From: Pseudomonas sp. 14P_8.1_Bac3 | GTDB lineage: Bacteria > Pseudomonadota > Gammaproteobacteria > Pseudomonadales > Pseudomonadaceae | Direction of reading: 5' to 3' | Length of the DNA stretch: 64,000 nucleotides | NCBI RefSeq assembly: GCF_025466085.1 | Contig: NZ_JANLOD010000004.1 | Span: forward strand, 1-64,000 | In this document: positions 57,947-64,000 of the stretch, piece by piece | Position numbering within the stretch: the first letter of the stretch is position 1 | Layout: each line of letters opens with the position of its first letter | The notes under the pieces: generated by a model | Told to the model about the DNA's origin: nothing | Databases searched by the model: none | The model's input: only the letters and a program-made list of their open reading frames with translations | Translations under genes and position numbers: made by a program

Positions 57947-58007
57947 ACCAAGCAAGCGCTCGGGCAGAAGATAGCCCAGGCATTTACAAACCAAGCGCTT
58001 GCTTGGT
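57947..58007. promoter_or_regulatory. AtuR operator (14-base inverted repeat)
   Basis: ACCAAGCAAGCGCT at 57947-57960 is the exact inverse of AGCGCTTGCTTGGT at 57994-58007. The right-hand site is itself palindromic (ACCAAGC-N4-GCTTGGT). P. aeruginosa AtuR is reported to bind two 13-base inverted repeats before atuA, which fits. Confidence 0.83.
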
Positions 58008-58037
58008 AGTCTCGATGCACGTTCGTGGGAGGTGGCT

Positions 58038-59840
58038 ATGGAAAGGGCTGTGCCTGAAACTGTTCGCATCGGTTGCGCCAGCGCCTTCTGGGGCGACACC
58101 TCGACCGCCGCCGCGCAACTGGTGGAAGGCGGGCGCCTGGATTACCTGGTGTTCGATTATCTGGCAGAAATCACGATGTCGATCATGGCTGGCGCGCGAA
58201 TGAAAGATCCCCAGGCCGGGTATGCCAGCGACTTCATCGACGTCCTCAGCCCGCTGCTGGAGCAACTGGCGGAACAGAACATCCGTGTCATCAGCAACGC
58301 CGGCGGTATCAATCCCCAGGCCTGCGCTGCGGCGCTACGAGCGGCGTGCGATCAGGCCGGCGTGGACCTGAAGATCGCCGTGCTGCTGGGCGATGATTTG
58401 CAACCGCAGTTCGAACAGCTGAGCACACTGGGCCTGCACGAGATGTTCAGCGGGGCCCCTTTGCCGCCGAGGTGCGTGTCCACCAACGCCTACCTGGGCG
58501 CACCCGGCATTGTCGAAGCCCTGCGCCTGGGGGCGGACATCGTGATCACCGGGCGCGTGGTCGACAGCGCCGTGGTCAGCGCGGCACTGGTGCATGAATT
58601 CGGCTGGTCCTGGCACGACTACGACAAACTTGCCCAAGCCGCCCTCGCCGGCCACATCATCGAATGCGGCGCCCAGTGCACCGGCGGCAACTTCACCGAC
58701 TGGCGCGACGTGCCCGACTACGAACACATCGGTTTCCCCATCGTCGAGGTCAGCACCGACAGCCAGTTCATTGTCAGCAAGCCGCAAGGCTCCGGTGGCC
58801 TGGTCACGCCGCTCACCGTTGGCGAACAGATGCTCTATGAAATCGGCGACCCGCAGGCGTATCTGTTGCCGGATGTCATCTGCGATTTCACTCAGGTCAA
58901 ACTGCAACAACAGGGCAAGAATGCGGTGCGAGTGCATGGCGCAAAAGGCCTGCCGCCCACTGATCAGTACAAGGTCAGCGCGACCTTCCCGGATGGCTTC
59001 CGCTGCACCGCCAGTTGCCTGATCGCCGGGATCGATGCGGTCGACAAGGCGCGCCGGGTCAGCGACGCGATCATCAACAAGACCGCCGAAATCTTCAGCC
59101 AGCGCGGCTGGGCACCCTACAGCGAAGTGAACATCGAGCTGCTGGGCAGCGAGGCGACCTACGGCCCCCACGCCCTGCGCCACGACACCCGCGAAGTGGT
59201 GATCAAACTCGCCGTGCGCCACCCGAACAAACAAGCGCTGGTCGTGTTCTCCCGAGAAATTGCCCAGGCCGCCACCGGCATGGCGCCGGGGCTGACCGGG
59301 ATCGTCGGCGGCCGTCCGACCGTGTACCCGCTGATCCGCCTGTTCTCGTTCCTGATCGACAAAACCGCCTGCACACTGGAAATCGACCTCGACGGCCAGC
59401 GTCACCCGTGCCCCCTGCCCGCCCTCGATACGCTAGCCACTGCGGACCTGCCGGTACCCTTTGACCCACCCAAACCCACGGGCCGCGCCGACGCCAGCGT
59501 GGCGTTGATCAAACTCGCGGTCGCACGCTCCGGCGACAAGGGCAACCACAGCAACATCGGCGTCATGGCCCGCGAGCCGGAGTACCTGCCGTGGATTGCC
59601 GAGGCCCTGACCCCGGAAGTGCTCGTCGACTGGATGAGCCATGTGCTCGATCCGATCCACGGACGCGTCGAGCGCTGGTACCTGCCAGCGACCCACAGCC
59701 TGAATTTCCTGCTGGAAAATGCCTTGGGCGGTGGCGGCATGGCCAGCCTGCGCATCGACCCGCAAGGCAAAGCCTTCGCCCAACAGCTGCTGGACATCCA
59801 GATTCCGGTGCCGCAAAGCATCGCCGACCAGGTCAACTAG
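58038..59840 (+). CDS. atuA: Acyclic terpene utilisation protein AtuA
   Basis: A 600-residue cytoplasmic protein of the AtuA family, essential for growth on citronellol and geraniol but of unproven reaction. The N-terminal domain (DUF1446 type) has RIGCASAFWGDTSTAAAQLVEGG, NAGGINPQACAAALR and VITGRVVDSAVVSAALVHEFGW. The C-terminal domain of about 100 residues contains LIKLAVARSGDKGNHSNIGVMAREPEYL. It starts at the ATG at 58038 with GGGAGGTGG upstream. It is the first gene of atuABCDE and is divergent from atuR. Confidence 0.92.
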   Translation: MERAVPETVRIGCASAFWGDTSTAAAQLVEGGRLDYLVFDYLAEITMSIMAGARMKDPQAGYASDFIDVLSPLLEQLAEQNIRVISNAGGINPQACAAALRAACDQAGVDLKIAVLLGDDLQPQFEQLSTLGLHEMFSGAPLPPRCVSTNAYLGAPGIVEALRLGADIVITGRVVDSAVVSAALVHEFGWSWHDYDKLAQAALAGHIIECGAQCTGGNFTDWRDVPDYEHIGFPIVEVSTDSQFIVSKPQGSGGLVTPLTVGEQMLYEIGDPQAYLLPDVICDFTQVKLQQQGKNAVRVHGAKGLPPTDQYKVSATFPDGFRCTASCLIAGIDAVDKARRVSDAIINKTAEIFSQRGWAPYSEVNIELLGSEATYGPHALRHDTREVVIKLAVRHPNKQALVVFSREIAQAATGMAPGLTGIVGGRPTVYPLIRLFSFLIDKTACTLEIDLDGQRHPCPLPALDTLATADLPVPFDPPKPTGRADASVALIKLAVARSGDKGNHSNIGVMAREPEYLPWIAEALTPEVLVDWMSHVLDPIHGRVERWYLPATHSLNFLLENALGGGGMASLRIDPQGKAFAQQLLDIQIPVPQSIADQVN

Positions 59841-59852
59841 AGGACTGCCGCC

Positions 59853-60740
59853 GTGGCCTACGATTCGATTTTCAAAGCCGATTTGTTTGCCGGTCAAACC
59901 ATCATCGTTACCGGCGGCGGCAGCGGCATCGGCCGCTGCACCGCCCATGAACTCGCGGCCCTCGGCGCCCATGTGCTGCTGGTCGGGCGCAAGGCCGACA
60001 AACTGAAAACCGTGGCGGCGGAGATTGCCGAAGATGGCGGCAAGGCCGACTGGCAGACCTGCGACATTCGCGATGAAGAAGCCGTGAAGTACCTGGTCAG
60101 CGAACTGATCCGCCAGCACGGCCCGATTCACGGGCTGGTCAACAACGCTGGCGGGCAATACCCGTCGGCACTGGCCTCAATCAATCAGAAAGGTTTCGAA
60201 ACCGTGATGCGCACCAACCTGGTGGGCGGTTTCCTGATGGCCCGGGAAGTGTTCAATCAATCCATGAGCAAGCATGGCGGCGCCATCGTCAACATGCTCG
60301 CCGACATGTGGGGCGGCATGCCCGGCATGGGCCACTCGGGGGCGGCACGCTCGGGCATGGACAACCTGACCAAGACCGCGGCATTCGAATGGGGTTACGC
60401 CGGCGTGCGGGTCAATGCGGTGGCGCCGGGCTGGATTGCCTCCAGCGGCATGGACACTTACGAAGGCGCGTTCAAAGCGGTGATTCCGACCTTGCGCGAA
60501 CACGTGCCGCTGAAGCGCATCGGTACCGAATCGGAAGTCAGCGCGGCGATCGTGTTCCTGCTCAGCCCGGCGGCGGCCTTCGTCAGCGGCAGCACTCTGC
60601 GCATCGACGGCGCTGCCAGCCTTGGCGGCCGGGCGTGGCCGATCCACAAGGCGACGAACAGCGCGTCGTACAACGGTTTCCATCGCGCCGACTTGCCAGA
60701 AGTACTCAGGCCGGACGTGCTCAACAAGGACAGGGAATAA
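59853..60740 (+). CDS. atuB: SDR family protein AtuB with PECR-like active site
   Basis: A 295-residue short-chain dehydrogenase/reductase: cofactor loop TGGGSGIGR at 20-28, NNAG at about 97-100. At the catalytic position the usual YxxxK reads SGAAR within GHSGAARSGMDNLTK (Ser162, Arg166). This resembles peroxisomal trans-2-enoyl-CoA reductases, which carry HSGAAR, rather than classical alcohol dehydrogenases. It is the second gene of the atu operon, 12 bases after atuA. The role in terpene catabolism is commonly given as an oxidoreductase, but this site points to an acyl-CoA substrate. Confidence 0.87.
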   Translation: MAYDSIFKADLFAGQTIIVTGGGSGIGRCTAHELAALGAHVLLVGRKADKLKTVAAEIAEDGGKADWQTCDIRDEEAVKYLVSELIRQHGPIHGLVNNAGGQYPSALASINQKGFETVMRTNLVGGFLMAREVFNQSMSKHGGAIVNMLADMWGGMPGMGHSGAARSGMDNLTKTAAFEWGYAGVRVNAVAPGWIASSGMDTYEGAFKAVIPTLREHVPLKRIGTESEVSAAIVFLLSPAAAFVSGSTLRIDGAASLGGRAWPIHKATNSASYNGFHRADLPEVLRPDVLNKDRE

Positions 60741-60743
60741 ACC

Positions 60744-62360
60744 ATGCCGGTGATCCAGTCGCACATCGACCCGCTCAGTGGGCCGTTCGCCCGCAACCGC
60801 GCAGCGATGCTGGCCGCCATCGAGCACGTCCGCCAGCTCGAACAAAACCTGCTGAACAAAGCCGCCGAGGCCAAACCGAAGTTCGACAAGCGCGGGCAGT
60901 TGCTGCCCCGTGAACGCCTCAACCTGTTGCTCGACCCCGGCGCGCCGTTTCTCGAACTGGCCAGCCTGGCCGGCTATAAATTGCACGACGACAAGGACGG
61001 CAGCGCGGCGGGCGGCGGCTTGATCGCGGGGATTGGCTACGTGTCCGGCGCGCGCGTCCTGGTGGTCGCCAACAACAGTGCAATCAAGGGCGGGACGATT
61101 TCCCCCAGCGGCCTGAAAAAGTCCCTGCGCCTGCAACAGATCGCCATGGAAAACAAACTGCCGGTGATCACCCTCGCCGAAAGTGGTGGCGCCAACCTCA
61201 ATTATGCGGCGGAGATTTTCGTCGAAGGCGCGCGCAGTTTTGCCAATCAGGCACGGATGTCGGCGATGGGGTTGCCGCAGATCACCGTGGTCCACGGCTC
61301 GGCCACGGCGGGCGGTGCGTATCAGCCGGGGTTGTCGGATTACGTGGTGGTGGTGCGCGGCAAGGCCAAGTTGTTTCTCGCCGGCCCGCCATTGCTCAAG
61401 GCCGCCACAGGCGAAGTCGCCACCGATGAAGAACTCGGCGGCGCCGAGATGCACGCGCAAACTGCGGGCACCGCTGAATACCTGGCCGAGAACGATGCTG
61501 ATGGCGTGCGTCAGGTCCGGGAGATTGTCAGTGTGTTGTCGTGGAACGACCAACTGCAGTGGCTGCCCGAACGTCGCTGGGACGCACCGCTTTACCCGAT
61601 CGACGAACTGCTCGGACTGATTCCCGACGATCCGAAAAAGCCCTACGACGTTCGCGAAATCATCGCGCGGATCGCCGACGGTTCCAGCTTCCTCGAGTTC
61701 AAAAGCGAGTTCGATCAACAGACCGTTTGTGGTCACCTGCAGATCGAGGGCCGTGCCTGTGGCTTCATCGGCAACAACGGCCCGATCACGCCCAAAGGCG
61801 CGAGCAAGGCGGCGCAGTTCATTCAGCTGTGTGACCAGAGCCGCACGCCGCTGCTGTTCTTCCACAACACCACCGGCTTCATGGTCGGCACCGAGTCGGA
61901 ACAACAAGGCGTGATCAAGCACGGCGCCAAGATGATCCAGGCGGTGGCCAATGCGCGGGTGCCGAAACTGACCATCGTCGTCGGCGGCTCCTATGGCGCC
62001 GGCAACTATGCCATGTGTGGTCGCGGCCTCGACCCGCGCTTCATCTTCGCCTGGCCCAACAGCCGCACGGCGGTGATGGGCGGTGCCCAGGCTGGCAAGG
62101 TGCTGCGCATCGTCACCGAGGCCAAGCAACTGAAGGACGGCCTGGTGCCCGACCCGAAAATGCTCGACATGCTGGAGCAGGTCACCGCGCAAAAACTCGA
62201 CAGCCAGTCCACCGCGCTGTACGGCAGCGCCAGCCTGTGGGACGACGGCCTGATCGACCCACGGGACACCCGGACCCTGCTGGGGTACTTGCTGGACATT
62301 TGTCATGAGGCGGACATGCGGCCGCTGCAACCCAACAGCTTTGGCGTAGCCCGGTTCTGA
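60744..62360 (+). CDS. atuC: Geranyl-CoA carboxylase carboxyltransferase subunit AtuC
   Basis: A 538-residue beta subunit of a biotin-dependent acyl-CoA carboxylase. It has two crotonase-like halves, with ALVVANNSAIKGGTISPSGLKK and AESGGANLNYAAEIF in the first and GFIGNNGPITPKGASKAAQFI and NTTGFMVGTESEQQG in the second. It carboxylates geranyl-CoA together with the biotin-bearing AtuF subunit, which lies beyond the window end. A leucine-pathway methylcrotonyl-CoA carboxylase is the close alternative, but the atu context decides. Confidence 0.91.
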   Translation: MPVIQSHIDPLSGPFARNRAAMLAAIEHVRQLEQNLLNKAAEAKPKFDKRGQLLPRERLNLLLDPGAPFLELASLAGYKLHDDKDGSAAGGGLIAGIGYVSGARVLVVANNSAIKGGTISPSGLKKSLRLQQIAMENKLPVITLAESGGANLNYAAEIFVEGARSFANQARMSAMGLPQITVVHGSATAGGAYQPGLSDYVVVVRGKAKLFLAGPPLLKAATGEVATDEELGGAEMHAQTAGTAEYLAENDADGVRQVREIVSVLSWNDQLQWLPERRWDAPLYPIDELLGLIPDDPKKPYDVREIIARIADGSSFLEFKSEFDQQTVCGHLQIEGRACGFIGNNGPITPKGASKAAQFIQLCDQSRTPLLFFHNTTGFMVGTESEQQGVIKHGAKMIQAVANARVPKLTIVVGGSYGAGNYAMCGRGLDPRFIFAWPNSRTAVMGGAQAGKVLRIVTEAKQLKDGLVPDPKMLDMLEQVTAQKLDSQSTALYGSASLWDDGLIDPRDTRTLLGYLLDICHEADMRPLQPNSFGVARF

Positions 62361-62384
62361 ACCGGCTCCAGGAGAACAATAAAA

Positions 62385-63542
62385 ATGATCTTCACCCAGG
62401 AACACGAAGCACTGCGCCGCACCGTCCGCCAATTCGTCGATCACCAGATCAACCCGCACGTCGATGAATGGGAAAAGGCCGAGCGTTTCCCCATCCATGA
62501 AATCTTTCGCAAGGCCGGCGACCTCGGTTTGCTGGGGATTTCCAAACCGGAAAAATTCGGCGGCATGGGGCTCGACTACAGCTATTCGATCGTCGCCGCC
62601 GAAGAGTTCGGCACCATCCATTGCGGCGGGATCCCGATGTCCATCGGCGTGCAGACCGACATGTGCACCCCGGCGCTGGCGCGCTTCGGCTCCGATGAAT
62701 TGCGCGAAGAATTCCTGCGCCCGGCGATCACCGGCGAGCAGGTCGGTTGCATCGGCGTGTCCGAAGTCGGCGCCGGTTCCGACGTCGCCGGTCTGAAGAC
62801 CACGGCGCGCAAGGATGGCGACGACTACGTGATCAACGGTAGCAAGATGTGGATCACCAACTCGCCGAGCGCCGATTTCATCTGCCTGCTGGCCAATACT
62901 TCGGACGACAAACCGCACATCAACAAGTCGCTGATCATGGTGCCGATGAGCACGCCGGGCATCACCCTCAGTTCGCACCTGGACAAGCTCGGCATGCGCA
63001 GCTCGGAAACTGCCCAGGTGTTTTTCGACAATGTGCGCGTACCGCAGCGCAACCGCATCGGCCACGAAGGCGCGGGGTTCATGATGCAGATGCTGCAGTT
63101 CCAGGAGGAACGGCTGTTCGGCGCGGCGAACATGATCAAGGGTCTGGAGTATTGCGTCGACAGCACCATCGAGTATTGCAAGGAGCGCAAGACCTTCGGC
63201 AATGCGCTGATCGACAACCAGGTCATCCACTTCCGCCTCGCCGAGTTGCAAACCGAAATCGAATGCCTGCGGGCGCTGGTCTATCAGGCCACCGAGCAAT
63301 ACATCAAGGGTCAGGACGTCACGCGCCTGGCATCGATGGCCAAGCTCAAGGCCGGGCGACTGGGCCGCGAGGTCAGCGACAGCTGCCTGCAATATTGGGG
63401 CGGCATGGGCTTCATGTGGGACAACCCGGTGGCCCGTGCCTACCGCGATGTGCGGCTGGTCTCGATCGGCGGCGGTGCCGATGAAATCATGCTGGGGATC
63501 ATCTGCAAACTCATGGGCATCCTGCCAGGGAAAAAGCAATGA
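62385..63542 (+). CDS. atuD: Citronellyl-CoA dehydrogenase AtuD
   Basis: A 385-residue FAD acyl-CoA dehydrogenase that introduces the double bond converting citronellyl-CoA to geranyl-CoA. The fold is intact: GCIGVSEVGAGSDVAGLKT, MWITNSPSADFICLLA, and the C-terminal QYWGGMGFMWDNPVARAYRDVRL with GGGADEIMLGII. It follows atuC by 24 bases and overlaps atuE by 4 bases. Confidence 0.92.
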   Translation: MIFTQEHEALRRTVRQFVDHQINPHVDEWEKAERFPIHEIFRKAGDLGLLGISKPEKFGGMGLDYSYSIVAAEEFGTIHCGGIPMSIGVQTDMCTPALARFGSDELREEFLRPAITGEQVGCIGVSEVGAGSDVAGLKTTARKDGDDYVINGSKMWITNSPSADFICLLANTSDDKPHINKSLIMVPMSTPGITLSSHLDKLGMRSSETAQVFFDNVRVPQRNRIGHEGAGFMMQMLQFQEERLFGAANMIKGLEYCVDSTIEYCKERKTFGNALIDNQVIHFRLAELQTEIECLRALVYQATEQYIKGQDVTRLASMAKLKAGRLGREVSDSCLQYWGGMGFMWDNPVARAYRDVRLVSIGGGADEIMLGIICKLMGILPGKKQ

Positions 63543-64000
63543 GCAGCCTGCCGCTGTGCCAGACGCTGTTGCTCGAACCCCATAACGGCGTGCTGCACGT
63601 CACCCTCAACCGCCCGGAAAGCCGCAATGCCATGAGCTTGCACATGGTCGCCGAGTTGCGTTCGGTGCTGGCGGCGGTGCGCGACGATCGGGGGATTCGG
63701 GCCCTGGTCATTGGCGGTGCCGGCGGGCATTTCTGCGCCGGTGGCGACATCAAGGACATGGCCAGCGCCCGCGCTCAGGGAGCGGACGCCTATCGCGACT
63801 TGAACCGGGCCTTCGGCGCACTCCTGCAAGACGTGCAACACGCACCCCAAGTGGTGATCACCGTGCTGCAAGGCGCGGTGCTCGGTGGAGGCTTGGGCCT
63901 GGCGTGTGTCAGCGATGTCGCCCTGGCGGATCATCAAGCGCAATTCGGCCTGCCGGAAACCAGCCTCGGCGTGTTGCCCGCGCAGATCGCCCCCTTCGTG
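63539..64000 (+). CDS. atuE: Isohexenylglutaconyl-CoA hydratase AtuE, partial at window end
   Basis: The first 154 residues of an enoyl-CoA hydratase/isomerase (crotonase) fold protein. The oxyanion-hole stretches are seen in GAGGHFCAGGDIKDMA and LQGAVLGGGLGLACVSDVALA. It hydrates isohexenylglutaconyl-CoA in the geraniol pathway. It continues past base 64000. The ATG at 63539 overlaps the end of atuD. Confidence 0.9.
   Translation, partial: MSSLPLCQTLLLEPHNGVLHVTLNRPESRNAMSLHMVAELRSVLAAVRDDRGIRALVIGGAGGHFCAGGDIKDMASARAQGADAYRDLNRAFGALLQDVQHAPQVVITVLQGAVLGGGLGLACVSDVALADHQAQFGLPETSLGVLPAQIAPFV

Noticed and set aside
60177..63539. A minus-strand open frame of about 1120 codons opposite atuB, atuC and atuD
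   Set aside because: It is antisense to three well-supported genes. High-GC codon bias produces long open antisense frames, and its translation has no recognisable domain.

Overview
The window is chromosomal DNA from a fluorescent Pseudomonas, most likely of the P. fluorescens group. The evidence is the high GC content with strong third-position bias, many REP/REPIN palindromes between genes, a PvdL-type pyoverdine synthetase next to pvdS, and an acyclic-terpene (atu) cluster. About 50 genes are packed tightly on both strands. I see no tRNA, rRNA, insertion sequence, prophage or CRISPR array.

Layout. (1) 1-9.7 kb holds housekeeping and accessory metabolism: an RhtA exporter, a TetR/SDR/DsbA-like isomerase group, a quinone-oxidoreductase-like enzyme with a divergent LysR regulator, an aminopeptidase P, a cysteine desulfurase and a LysE exporter. 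(2) 10-18.3 kb is a sulfur-starvation module. It carries msuE-msuD-msuC-sfnR and, on the other strand, sfnB-metI-metQ. soxR and its divergent monooxygenase target sit between them. (3) 18.4-24.4 kb holds a VOC protein, a haloacetate-dehalogenase-like hydrolase, dctA with a LysR regulator, and a leuCD pair without leuB. (4) 24.8-56.1 kb is an iron-acquisition region. fpvGHJKCDEF handles iron release from ferripyoverdine in the periplasm. mbtH, pvdH, pvdL (4332 residues), pvdS and a pvdY-type acetyltransferase make pyoverdine. Within this region lies a disulfide-stress block, dsbSR and dsbDEG, split by an AT-rich hemopexin-like gene. (5) 56.4-64 kb holds a periplasmic binding protein, then atuR and atuABCDE for citronellol/geraniol catabolism. 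atuE is cut by the window end.

Regulation can be read in the sequence. PvdS iron-starvation boxes of the form TAAAT-N16-CGT precede mbtH, pvdH and the pvdY-type gene exactly, and one-mismatch versions precede pvdL and perhaps fpvG. pvdS has a Fur-box promoter. The two sulfur operons each have a sigma-54-like promoter with the same palindrome, ACTGTT-N8-AACAGT, exactly 82 bases upstream. dsbD and dsbR carry hexamer-N5-hexamer boxes of the PmrA type. The SoxR target has a 19-base spacer promoter. atuA has a 14-base inverted-repeat operator.

The most unusual points are the shared sulfur-operon enhancer architecture, a REPIN lying in frame inside the fpvD coding region, IS boxes embedded in the ends of upstream genes, and the hemopexin-like gene between the dsb regulators and their target operon.
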